A stretch of DNA of 64,000 nt from Owenia fusiformis (taxonomy: Eukaryota > Annelida > Polychaeta > Sabellida > Oweniidae), in assembly GCA_903813345.2 (NCBI GenBank), contig CAIIXF020000003.1, forward strand, positions 795,621 through 859,620, read 5' to 3'. Both the position numbers and the translations under genes were made by a program. Shown in pieces: positions 23,121 through 33,092 of this stretch. The notes beneath the pieces were generated by a model. That model saw only the letters and a program-made list of their open reading frames with translations, made no database searches and was not told where the DNA came from. The first letter of the stretch is position 1; every line of letters starts with the position of its first letter.

Positions 23121-23382
23121 TGATTCCAAAGTTTCGCTGTGCAAATTAATGAAACTACAATTGTATTCAACCACAAATGAACGCCCAAACACCCGCAATA
23201 TTAGAGAATTTTAAAGAAAATAGCTTCTTTAGAATGACTAACTGAAGTTGATGATGACATAGAGTCATTCTAAGTAGGCCATTTTCCTTAAAATTCTCGA
23301 ATATTGCGGTTGTTTTAGCATTTATTTATGGTTATCTACATCGAAGCTTTATTAATTTGCATGCCGAAACATTTGGAATCCA
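23121..23382. mobile_element. Small foldback element, arms of about 125 bp
   Basis: The left half beginning TGATTCCAAAGTTTCG and the right half ending in its complement (CGAAACATTTGGAATC) pair along nearly their whole length, including GCAATATT..GAGAATTTTAA. There is only a short central loop, so it could form a long hairpin. Confidence 0.75.
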
Positions 23383-23817
23383 GATTCAAATTAGTTTAGC
23401 TGAAATCGGAGGTGTATCGAAAACGAAAGAATCTCTGCAACCATCTTGAATGAAGCTAACTGCAGTTAGAGTCATCCAGCTGTGGAACAGGGATTATACA
23501 TTTAACATTATAATTAAATAGCATGTTGCATTTTATGTAAAATTAAGTCAACATATTTTGCAATGACACAAAAGATACAACATGTCCCAATCAATGTATG
23601 ACCCTATATTAATTTTTCATACCAACACGATTTGGTTGAAGAGACAGGATTTCATGATGCAAATCCAAAAAAGTCACCCTTATATTAACCCATAATGACC
23701 AAAAACTAATCACTTTGATATTTGTATACGAAGCATCATTCCTGAAAATTTGAGATTGATGCATGAAAAAGTTCACCTGAAAACTCATACACATACTTTA
23801 TAAACATGAATTTTCTA
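23383..23817. other. Spacer
   Basis: Nothing was recognised. Confidence 0.5.
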
Positions 23818-23910
23818 TTTAGTGAAACTTACGCATGCTTCCTTAGCATTTAGTGAAACTTTCGCATGCTTCCTTAGCATTTAGTGAAACTTTCGCATGC
23901 TTCCTTAGCA
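23818..23910. repeat. 31-bp tandem repeat, three copies
   Basis: Units at 23818, 23849 and 23880 contain GTGAAACTTTCGCATGCTTC. They overlap the C-terminal end of the P-loop remnant, where they repeat a peptide containing KEACES/KHAKVS in different frames. Confidence 0.9.
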
Positions 23911-24285
23911 TACATCTGAGTGTATGTGTGTTGGATGTTATGATTGGTGCTGTCTTGACATTGATTTCTTTCATGCAATTGATTTCTTTCATGCAATCAA
24001 TGATCCTCCCTTGCTCGAAAATATCCATCGCTGTTTCTAATATGACCTCCTCCGACTCTTCATCATTATTAATTACTATTGTTAAAGTCTGCATTGAAAG
24101 TATACTTCTCAGTTTTGCAATTGTCACCTTTTTGTAGACTTCATTCTGATGCATTTTAATCACGCTCATCGCTGCTTTAGCTACTGTCGTTTTTCCTGTA
24201 TTTGGTGGTCAAATCACCACTATCGTACCAATGTTTTGTACCATTTGCCGACAAACGTCAAAGTTAGAGTTCTTTAGGACTGCAC
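23830..24285 (-). pseudogene. P-loop NTPase remnant, stop codon in Walker A
   Basis: The minus-strand exon begins after TCTGTTTTCAG. At the start of Walker A the expected Gly codon reads TGA, giving *PPNTGKT where GxPNTGKT is expected; a single GGA-to-TGA change explains it. Downstream are TLTIVINNDEES (Walker B-like) and APIITSNTHT, which resembles the Asn-containing motif of superfamily-3-type and related ATPases found in expanded invertebrate families. An 18-bp duplication repeats NCMKEI. An SF3-like origin is inference, and I cannot separate a host family from an old DNA-virus-derived copy. Confidence 0.5.
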
Positions 24286-24637
24286 CTGAAAACAGAGATA
24301 TGGTTCTAATGCATCATATGTCTACTAGTGTGTAAAATAGCACCATTTGAATTGGCTAAAATTGGAATGTTCTTTCCACTTGATATACATGTAAAAGACA
24401 TGTAAAAGAGAACCTTTTCTGACCCGAAAAGGGGTTGACATATTGTATTTTGGACCCTAGCCTGTGGAGGAGCCTTTAAATATAGTGATGAATTGGTTAA
24501 TTAATTTAAATACTCATGGTTAAGTGTATACATTTTATTGTATCGCATTAACTGCCTAAAAGGTTCATCAACCCATGTTGTAAACATGTTTTACCAATCC
24601 ATTTTTCTCATCACATAATCACATATTTTCTCCTTAC
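24286..24637. other. Spacer
   Basis: AT-rich, nothing recognised. Confidence 0.5.
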
Positions 24638-26115
24638 CTTTTTATCGCACTTTGAAAAAGTGCTATATTGCCGTCGTCTTGTGCTGTTGGGCGGGCGGGC
24701 GTGCGGGTGTGCGGGCATGCGGGCGGGCGGGACATAAACCAAATCTTGTCATCAAATTTCCAGGATAACTGCTTACCTGTTCAACTTGAAATTTTTACAG
24801 ATGCAAGAGCAGACTAGTACCAAGATCTGATTAGGTTAAGGGCATGCTGGGTAAACTACGTGGCGGCCATTTTGAATTTTTCAACAAATCTTGTCATCAA
24901 AATTCCAGGAAAACCACTTATCCGTTCAACTTGAAATTTTTACAGATGCAAGAGCAGACTATTGCCAAGATCTGATTAGGTTTTGGGTATGCTGGCTGAA
25001 TTACATGGTGGCCATTTTGAATTTTTCAATTTGGCGGCCATTTTGAATTTTTCAACTTGCTCCAAATTGACCCAATTTTTTTTTTAAAAACATCTACAAG
25101 TTCTCAGAAGTTCAAATCTGACCTTAGATTTCGGATTTGACCTTTCATTCACCTTCAGTGACCTTGAAAAGGTCAAAAAAGTTGATTTTCTAAATTGATA
25201 TTTTGGATTTAAATTTAGATCAGCTTAATTACAAAACACCTACTGAGGTCTGAAAAAGTTAAATTTTCAAGGTCGAAGGTCAAGGTCATTAAACTAGGTC
25301 ACAAATGATGTTATCCAAGTTTCTCAAAGTTTGAGACTACAAATCAATTCTTGTCATCAAAATTCCAAGAAAACCGCTAACCTGTTCAACTTGAAATTTT
25401 TACACATGCAATAGCAGACTAGTGCCAAGATCTGATTAGGTTTAGGGCATGCTGGGTAAACTACGTGGCGGCCATTTTGAATTTTTCAACAAATCTTGTC
25501 ATCAAAATTCCAGGAAAACCACTTATCCGTTCAACTTGAAATTTTTACAGATGCAAGAGCAGACTATTGCCAAGATCTGATTAGGTTTTGGGTATGCTGG
25601 CTGAATTACATGGTGGCCATTTTGAATTTTTCAATTTGGCGGCCATTTTGAATTTTTCAACTTGCTCCAAATTGACCAATTTTTTTTTTAAAACATCTAC
25701 AAGTTCTCAGAAGTTCAAATCTGACCTTAGATTTCAGAATTGACCTTTCATTCACCTTCAGTGACCTTGAAAAGGTCAAAAAAGTTGATTTTCTAAATTG
25801 ATATTTTGGATTTAAATTTAGGTCAGCTTAATTACAAAACACCTACTGAGGTCTGAAAAAATTTAATTTTCAAGGTCGAAGGTCATCAAATTAGGTCACA
25901 AGCGATGTTATCTAAATTTTCCCAAAGTTCAAGACTACAAATAAATTCTTGTCATCAAAATTGCAGGAAAACCGCTAACCTTGTCAACTTGAAATGTTTA
26001 CAGATGCAAGAGCAGACTAGTGCCAAGGTCTGATTAGGTTTTGGCCATGCTGGGTAAATTGCATGGTGGCCAGTTTGCTCTTCAAAGTGCGATATTTATC
26101 ACTGTGTGTCTTGTT
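24638..26115 (-). mobile_element. Helentron-like non-autonomous element, 1.48 kb
   Basis: Near-identical in layout to the copy at 29206. Subterminal inverted repeats TATCGCACTTTGA (24643-24655) and TCAAAGTGCGATA (26082-26094) are perfect. The left one also forms a hairpin with AAGTGCTATA directly inside. Outside the right repeat both copies share ATTTATCACTGTGTGTCTTG. Inside are a GC-rich GGGCGGGCG tract and two tandem modules of about 600 bp with GGCGGCCATTTTGAATTTTT. No ORF. A hairpin next to one terminus plus subterminal repeats is the Helentron/HINE plan; in that reading the element runs on the minus strand. It could alternatively be an unusual TIR transposon. Confidence 0.6.
25159..25778. 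promoter_or_regulatory. Nuclear-receptor-like half sites inside the element
   Basis: TGACCTTGAAAAGGTCA at 25159-25175 and again at 25762-25778 is an everted pair of AGGTCA half sites. Near 25270, AAGGTCGAAGGTCAAGGTCA carries tandem half sites, including the ERR/SF-1-type TCAAGGTCA. The same sites recur in the copy at 29206. Binding is inference. Confidence 0.4.
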
Positions 26116-26135
26116 TGGATTCACACCGGGCCAAA

Positions 26136-26372
26136 TCACACAACCTGTGGTATACAAAAATGTGGCGGGCGGCATCTATAATTTCTCTGCTCAATAATTT
26201 GGTGATATATCCTTTCTCGTCTGAACCCTCTCACAGCATTCCTCAGACCATTACAGCTATTGATAACAGATGATGTTATCTTGTCGTATGACTTCCTGGT
26301 CTTCTTGAAATGGATAGCCGTTGGCCCTAGAAACACAGGGTGCACATTTGTGTTAATTATCAGACTTTCCAA
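26136..26372 (-). pseudogene. MULE-like transposase fragment
   Basis: The minus-strand frame contains NTNVHPVFLGPTAIHFKKT, then a helix with SYDKITSSVINSCNGLRN. This VxPVFLGPxxxHxKK..Y..F pattern precedes the 'GTDGE' catalytic strand in a family of MULE-related transposase-like proteins of invertebrates. Here the GTDGE part is absent and the frame ends soon after. It directly abuts the Helentron-like end at 26115. Confidence 0.5.
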
Positions 26373-26471
26373 TTTTGATATGTCCTAAGTCTATAGACTC
26401 ACCCATTTTTGACTTATGACTTTCAAAGACAAGGAAACACAAAGCAGATAATTGATGCAAATTGTCCTCAC

Positions 26472-26627
26472 CTCACTTCTTGTCAAGGACCTAATTAGCC
26501 TGTGGGCTTCCACAGCATTCTGCCCCTGACTATGTAGGTTGTACACAGTCTTTTGGGTATTTTCGGAATGTTTCATATGCTTAGCCATTATGTTAGTTTC
26601 CTTTGCCGATTTGGCTTGAGCAAATGC
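26472..26627 (-). CDS. Phase 0-0 coding exon, recombinase-tail-like
   Basis: The exon is exactly 156 nt, with acceptor TATTTTGCAG and donor AGTGAG/GTGAGG, open for all 52 codons. It reads MAKHMKHSENTQKTVYN and then GQNAVEAHRLIRSLTR. The pattern 'MxHSxxTxxxxYxxxxxxxxAxxAxxLI' is that of the last helices of some invertebrate tyrosine-recombinase-like proteins, where the Tyr follows a HS-T motif. Flanking exons were not found. It is well formed, so it may belong to a live gene whose remainder lies in the unsupported spacers around it. Confidence 0.5.
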
Positions 26628-27058
26628 CTGCAAAATATAAATAAATGACAGTTTTGATAAGCTTTAGAGTAAATAAGTAGAAAATGGCAACTTTAGAGAG
26701 GCTAGCAAATCCCAATAAACAAAAATATGATTCAATAGTCATCTGAAAGAAGACTTCTATTTTTAAACACTTGAGACTGAGGGCTTAAACATAACCCATT
26801 TTCCCAATCAAATATTGTTATTTATTAGATTATAAAAGACATTTTGGTTAAAAATGTTTCAACTTGCCATTTCACAATTCCTTACAATATACACATGCTC
26901 AAAGTGTCATGTATTGAATAAAAATAAAAAAGTTGTCTAAATCCATGCATTTTCAAAAGTGAATCCATCCATTTTCAAAAAGTTATTAAAAATTAAAAAC
27001 AGCTTTCTATATTTTGATATAACAAAATGATTTAGTTTTGCAATACTTCTTTTGTGGA
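26628..27058. other. AT-rich spacer
   Basis: Nothing was recognised. Confidence 0.5.
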
Positions 27059-27540
27059 TTTTATCCTCAACCATTCCTGGCTCAGAAATTCCAGGACTAG
27101 TGGAAGATAAGCACAATGATACTCAGCAGCGTTGATGAAGCTTTTCCACCTAGTTTGAGACATTCTGACAGGCATCTTTGGTGTGGCTCACGGTCAGGGA
27201 TGATCCTTTGTTTAAGAAGCTCTATGTAACATCCCTTGCGTCCTCCAGGGACAAAGAACAGAGTTTGAAAACACTTTATGAACTCTGTAGCCTCGAGAAA
27301 CGAGGTGCCTTCAATGCTTCTCCCACTAAGTTCATTATGTGGGCGAAGCATGTGATATGAATACAGTTAGGCAGTAATGCATGTAGGATATCTCTAAATG
27401 CATGTAGGATATCTCTAAATGCCTTCAGCATTTATGCTGCATTATCAGCCACTGATAATGTTAACCATGCGGCCATAAAGTATCTCCTCGCCTTGTTTTT
27501 CGGAGAGAAAGCCAGATGTAACTTAACGTCACACAGTACT
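27059..27540 (-). pseudogene. hAT-type transposase remnant
   Basis: On the minus strand, ADNAA(stop)MLKAFRDI is followed by HITCFAHIMNLVGEA, then after a frame change by ATEFIKCFQTLFFVPGGRKG, then MSQTRWKSFINAAEYH in another frame. The series 'DNAxYM...LHITCFAHxxNLVGE...F..PGGRK...TRW.S' is the catalytic-core pattern of one hAT-derived invertebrate family. A 22-bp duplication (about 27384-27420) repeats the RDILHA codons. Stops and shifts make it a pseudogene. Confidence 0.7.
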
Positions 27541-27928
27541 GTGATATTATTTCATTATATGAGGGGTGATCAGGAATTTCTGGACTGTTGGCTCTATTTT
27601 TGCCATTTATCCTTTCTTAGTAATTTTTTCACACAATATACCATAAATATATAGCACCATGCCATGAAGATTTCATTGCTCTCTGACATCATTATCTTAT
27701 TTTTGTTACCATGGTAATCCGTGACGTGATGAGGTGGAGCTCAGAAAAAGTACCAAATTTGAAAAATCAACAGTACTTTCATCTGATGTTTGGACACTGT
27801 ATTCATTGCTGAATATGTGACATACTGTAATAGGCTGTATCATTTCATTAAGTATATGCATTAATGTTCAATGTTTTACTCCGATCTGAATATTTTTGTA
27901 GTTCTGCTGATTCTCCTTTTTCAATATT
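27541..27928. other. Spacer
   Basis: Nothing was recognised. The N-terminal part of the Harbinger-type transposase could start in the second half. Confidence 0.4.
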
Positions 27929-28650
27929 TTGAACTCTTCTGAGTTTAATTTAATTTTGAGATTAACAGACTCTTCTGTATTGTTTGGTCTCCAGCAAGAA
28001 CCTGCCAGCATCTTTTTCAACCAGGTATTAGATCACATCTACGATAATTTTGCGCACTTACTTTCCGACCTTAAGCCTTGGCTTGGAATGCCATCCCTCC
28101 TTCGGTTTTGTGACACCATCAGAGACCAAGGCGCCCCCCTTGACAACTGTTGGGCGTTTATAGATGGCACGGCGAGGCCAATCACTAGGCCCTGTGAAGG
28201 CCAAAGAATTTTTTACAGTGGCCATAAAAGATGCCTGCCCTGTTTCAATCCGTAGCAACTCCAAATGGGTTGGTGGCAAATATGTATGGCCCCTTAGAGG
28301 GCCATAGGCATGATTCGGGCATGCTCTTCGAAAGTGGTTTGCTACAACAATTAGATACATTTAACAAACCGGATGGGTCTCCAATGGTGGTCTATGGTGA
28401 TCCGGCATACCCACTACGTGCTCATCTCTGTGTGCCATTTCGTGGAGGAAACTTAGACGATGATGAAAAGGCGTTCAACAAAGCAATGTCAAAAACAAGA
28501 ACTTCTGTCGAATGGATTTTTGGGAATATAGTTAACAACTGGGCATTTTTGGCATTTTTTACAAACATTCATACTTGCTTATATGGAAACCAGGTCTCTC
28601 AGTACTTTAACGTTGAGCCTCCAACAATCCAAGAATATTTAAATCCATGA
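27929..28650 (+). pseudogene. PIF/Harbinger-type transposase, one frameshift
   Basis: The first frame (to about 28250) has CWAFIDGTARPI. The second (from about 28231) has FQSVATPNGL, MYGPLEGHRHDSGML, MVVYGDPAYPL and SVEWIFGNI. These are the three acidic positions of the DDE_4/HARBI1-like catalytic core: D in IDGT, D in GDPAYP, E in SVEW. The break lies around 28215-28245, inside the GHKR strand, and needs one nucleotide. N-terminal helices are only partly present and no MADF partner gene is nearby. Apart from the shift the core is well preserved, so this copy is fairly young or the indel is an error. Confidence 0.8.
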
Positions 28651-29205
28651 ACCTAATGTGCTTTTCTGAATAATGACACAAATGCAACAAATGTAGAAAG
28701 CTTAACACGTTATATATAGATATATATTGAAACAACGATATATAAAATGCACATTTTCCTCAATGCACATTTTGTCCATTGTAGTAGTATAAAAAATAAA
28801 TAATATCCTTCATTCATGTTTAATACTCGATTGTTTGTATAATGGGAATGAATGCAGAAAGTGTAACATGTAATACGTATTGAAACAATTAAAAAATGCA
28901 CATTTTGTTCAATGTCCATGAGTATTTGTCATTGTAGTTCTATAAAAATTAAACACAAAATATAACATCATTATGTTTACAATACTCGATTGTTTGAATG
29001 CTGAGAACGAATGCAGAAAGTGTAACATGTGATACGCATTGAAACAAAAATATAAAAATGCACATTTTGTTCAATGTCCATTAGTCAATCAATGTCGATT
29101 GTAGTACTATAAAATTAAACAATAAACAATAATAATGTGCAATACTTGATATGGTATCATACATAGAACTGGACGAATATAATACACTCATATATAAGTC
29201 TACAA
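28651..29205. repeat. Tandem repeat of about 150 bp, three diverged copies
   Basis: Between about 28690 and 29140, units share AAAAATGCACATTTTGTTCA, AATGCAGAAAGTGTAACATG and TACTCGATTGTTTG. Not coding. Confidence 0.7.
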
Positions 29206-30695
29206 CTTTTTATCGCACTTTGAAAAAGTGCTATATTGTCGTCGTCTTGTGCTGTTGGGCGGGTGTTTGGGCGTGCGGGCGTTTGGGCGGGTGTTTGGGC
29301 GTGCGGGCGTTTGGGCGTGCGGGCGGGACATAAACCAAATCTTGTCATCAAATTTCCAGGATAACTGCTTACCTGTTAAACTTGAAATTTTTACAGATGC
29401 AAGAGCAGACTAGTACCAAGATCTGATTAGGTTAAGGGCATGCTGGGTAAACTATGTGGCGGCCATTTTGAATTTTTCAACAAATCTTGTCATCAAAATT
29501 CCAGGAAAACCACTTATCCGTTCAACTTGAAATTTTTACAGATGCAAGAGCAGACTATTGCTAAGAAATCTGATTAGGTTTTGGGTATGCTGGCTGAATT
29601 ACATGGTGGCCATTTTTAATTTTTTAATTTGGCGGCCATTTTGAATTTTTCAACTTGCTCCAAATTGACCAATTTTTTTTAAAAAACATCTACAAGTTCT
29701 CAGAAGTTCAAATCTGACCTTAGATTTCAGATTTGACCTTTCATTCACCTTCAGTGACCTTGAAAAGGTCAAAAAAGTTGATTTTCTAAATTGATATTTT
29801 GGATTTAAATTTAGGTCAGCTTAATTACAAAACACCTACTGAGGTCTGAAAAAGTGAAATTTTCAAGGTCGAAAGTCAAGGTCATTAAACTAGGTCACAA
29901 ATGATGTTATCCAAGTTTCTCAAAGTTTGAGACTACAAATCAATTCTTGTCATCAAAATTCCAAGAAAACCGCTAACCTGTTCAACTTGAAATTTTTACA
30001 CATGCAATAGCAGACTAGTGCCAAGATCTGATTAGGTTAAGGGCATGCTGGGTAAACTACGTGGTGGCCATTTTGAATTTTTCAACAAATCTTGTCATCA
30101 AAATGCCAGGAAAACCACTTATCCGTTCAACTTGAAATTTTTACAGATGCAAGAACAGACTATTGCCAAGATCTAATTAGGTTTTGGGTATGCTGGCTGA
30201 ATTACATGGTGGCCATTTTGAATTTTTCAATTTGCCGGCCATTTTGAATTTTTCAACTTGCTCCAAATTGACCAATTTTTTTTTTAAAAACATCTACAAG
30301 TTCTCAGAAGTTCAAATCTGACCTTAGATTTCAGATTTGACCTTTCATTCACCTTCAGTGGCCTTGAAAAGGTCAAAAATTTGATTTTTTAAATTGATAT
30401 TTTAGATTTAAATTTAGGTCAGCTAATTACAAAAGACCTACTGAAATTTTCAAGGTCGAAGGTCATCAAATTAGGTCACAAACAATGTTATCTAAATTTT
30501 CCCAAAGTTCAAGACTACAAATAAATTCTTGTCATCAAAATTGCAGGAAAACCGCTTATCTTGTCAACTTGAAATGTTTACAGATGCAAGAGCAGACTAG
30601 TGCCAAGGTCTGATTAGGTTTTGGCCATGCTGGGTAAATTGCATGGTGGCCAGTTTGCTCTTCAAAGTGCGATATTTATCACTGTGTGTCTTGTT
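29206..30695 (-). mobile_element. Helentron-like non-autonomous element, 1.49 kb copy
   Basis: Same ends as the copy at 24638: TATCGCACTTTGA at 29211-29223 and TCAAAGTGCGATA at 30662-30674. The GC-rich tract near 29260-29325 is expanded by GTTTGGGCG units. Everted half sites are kept at 29755-29771, while the second pair has lost a base match (GGCCTT). Its right edge at 30695 falls inside a coding exon. Confidence 0.6.
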
Positions 30696-31293
30696 CTTCA
30701 ATAGTACTAACATCATCCTTTCTTTCTCCATCTGCTGCTCCTTTTCCCTCTTCAACCTCCCACCTTTCTCTCTCCAGTTTCAGTTTTTCTTTATCATTTT
30801 CAACTTTAGCGCTTAGGTAATCGCTCAGGAAATGATCTGGAAATATACATGTAGATATAGAAACTTAATGGTTATTTTCTATTTTCATTTACAATCAAAA
30901 ATAGTAAGCCTTACAGTCGGTCTGTCACGTTTCTTAACTAGACGGTCAAAAAGGGGAAGATAAGGTACAGTATAGTAATGTAAATGAAATACGAATAGTG
31001 ACAATACCTATGCCGCTAGCACTTCGTCTGGTTTTCTTTTCTGGCACCCCAGAACCTGCATTGCTAGTATCTGTCTCGCCTTCATTAGATGATCCAGGTT
31101 TACTCTTCAGTGGAGAAGTTGACTTCATTTGTTTCATTGCTTCTTTTCGCAATTTCTTGGCTATTTCTGCTTCTTTCACTTTTTTTTCTCTCTGTTTTTG
31201 ACCTCTTTGGCTTGTTTCCCCAATTCCTGTGAAAGGAGGTACGCTTCTTCACACAGGACATTGAACTCTTTATATTCGGATTCAGTTCCAGAT
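30696..31293 (-). CDS. Coiled-coil gene, 3' part, truncated by the element
   Basis: Exon 1 (31293-31008) follows TTTTTCAATAG and ends GGCATAG/GTATTG. Exon 2 (30836-30696) follows ATATTTCCAG; the junction phase fits. The protein starts ESEYKEFNVLCEEAYLLSQE, then a basic helix KKLRKEAMKQMK, a Ser/Gly linker, TRRSASG, then HFLSDYLSAKVENDKEKLKL. The plan (basic/acidic coiled coil, SPxK linker, RRSxG, helical tail) matches C-terminal halves of invertebrate Myb/SANT-like proteins. An A8 run in exon 1 shifts the frame by one. In exon 2 the expected helix (KREKEQQMEKERMM) continues in a neighbouring frame. The exon stops at the Helentron-like terminus. Confidence 0.5.
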
Positions 31294-31600
31294 CTATTGA
31301 AAAATCATGATAAATATTTTAATTCAACTAAAGTTCACTCATAATTCAAGAGTAAGATGTTTGCCATCATGCAAAGGTTGTACAATCTGTAGACCTCTGC
31401 AAGAGACCAAATCTGTGATATTTTCATTCTACACAATGTGCAACAGAGATGCAATGCAAACACCTAACAAAATATCGCCACCTGGTAATTGTTACAGCCT
31501 AAAGATCACATCAATGAGATGTAAACTCCAGTATCGACTATCAATGAAAATTAATCATTCAACTAGCATAACATTTAAACATCAATTATACAATTTTATG
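31294..31600. other. Spacer before array C
   Basis: Nothing was recognised. Probably intron of the coiled-coil gene. Confidence 0.4.
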
Positions 31601-32870
31601 ACAATTTTATTCCAGTGTGGATCGTCAATGCAATATGTACATAAAATAAGCATGACAATTTTATTCCATTCCAGTGTTGATCGCCAATGCAACTGATACA
31701 TGCATTTAGCATCATATATTTATACTAGTGTCGATCGTCAATTCAATATACTGTATAAGTGGTATTTAATCCGAATGTTTAATTTTCCGAAATGTTATCA
31801 TTTTCATTATTTTAATTTTCCCAATGACTAGAAACTTCCCATTGGGTAACATTATGAAGATAATATTTCCGACATTTAATTTTCCGAACCTGGCAAAAAT
31901 TAGGAAATAGGCAAATTAAATGATTAGGCAAAATTACCACTTATACAGTATACATAAAATAAGCATGCCATTTTTACTCCAGTATGGATCGTCAATGCGA
32001 CTGATACATGCATTTAGCATAGTATATTTATACCAATGTCGATCGTCAATCCAATATATACATAAAATAAGCATATCATGTTTACTCCAGTGTGGATCAT
32101 CAATGCAATATATACATAAAATAAGCATATCATGTTTACTCCAGTGTGGATCATCAATGCAATGCAATAAATACATAAAATAAGCATATTGTGTTTACTC
32201 CAGTGTGGATCGTCAATGCAATATATACATAAAATAAGCATATTGTGTTTACTCCAGTGTGGATCATCAATGCAATGCAATAAATACATAAAATAAGCAT
32301 ATCGTGTTTACTCCAGTGTGGATCGTCAATGCAATATATACATAAAATAAGCATATCATGTTTACTCCAGTGTGGATCATCAATGCAATGCAATAAATAC
32401 ATAAAATAAGCATATTGTGTTTACTCCAGTGTGGATCGTCAATGCAATATATACATAAAATAAGCATATTGTGTTTACTCCAGTGTGGATCGTCAATGCA
32501 ATATATACATAAAATAAGCATGACATGTTTACTCCAGTGTGGATCGTCAATGCAATATATACATAAAATTATCATAGCATGTTTACTCCAGTGTGGATCA
32601 TCAATGCAACATATACATAAAATTATCATAGCATGTTTACTCCAGTGTGGATCATCAATGCAACATATACATAAAATTAGCATGGCATGTTTATTCCAGT
32701 GTGCATGTGGATCGTCAATGCAATATAAGCATAATATTAGCAAGGTATGTTTACACCAGTGTAATATATACCTACAATAGCATGGTATGTTTACACCAGT
32801 GTGGGTCGTTAATGCTATTGATGCAGAATATTTACAATGTGTTGTTTACATCAGTTTAAATATACAATTC
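31601..32870. repeat. Satellite array C, 54-bp family, second subfamily
   Basis: Monomers share TTTACTCCAGTGTGGATCRT, then CAATGCAATATATACATAAA and ATAAGCATATCATG. The core is that of arrays A and B, in the same orientation. A 59-bp variant with AATGCAATGCAATAAATAC recurs three times. The ends are more diverged. A 202-bp MITE is inserted near the left end. Confidence 0.92.
31749..31950. mobile_element. 202-bp MITE, TA target duplication
   Basis: Ends are TACTGTATAAGTGGTA and its exact complement, with TA at 31747-31748 and 31951-31952, inside a satellite monomer. TA duplication and terminal TACTGT suggest a Tc1/mariner/pogo-type element. The interior is rich in TTAATTTTCCGA repeats. Confidence 0.85.
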
Positions 32871-33001
32871 AAACATGACTGTGCTCTATTCGAATTTCTC
32901 AACCAATCAGAATGCAGCATAGCCAATATAGAACATTCTCTAATTCTCCATAGATGCACATGACCATGCTCTATTCAATCTGCAATTTGCATTGTTTTGA
33001 G

Positions 33002-33009
33002 TGACGTCA
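33002..33009. promoter_or_regulatory. CRE palindrome upstream of the Crypton-type gene
   Basis: TGACGTCA is a perfect CREB/ATF site about 84 bp before the start codon at 33093. A chance match is possible, but the position suits a promoter. Confidence 0.35.
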
Positions 33010-33092
33010 CATCTCAGCTGCACATCTGAGGCTCTGTCCGGGGATAGCTGTTCTTTTTTTACTCCCTCCATAACTACTGTAACTATTTAACT

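Noticed and set aside
29151-29413. Gly/Arg-rich frames near the GC-rich tract of the Helentron-like element
   Set aside because: They translate simple GGGCGTGCGGGCG repeats and are open on both strands.
31934-32780. Overlapping 80-158-codon frames in array C
   Set aside because: Same satellite effect as in array B, with frame changes wherever 59-bp variants occur.
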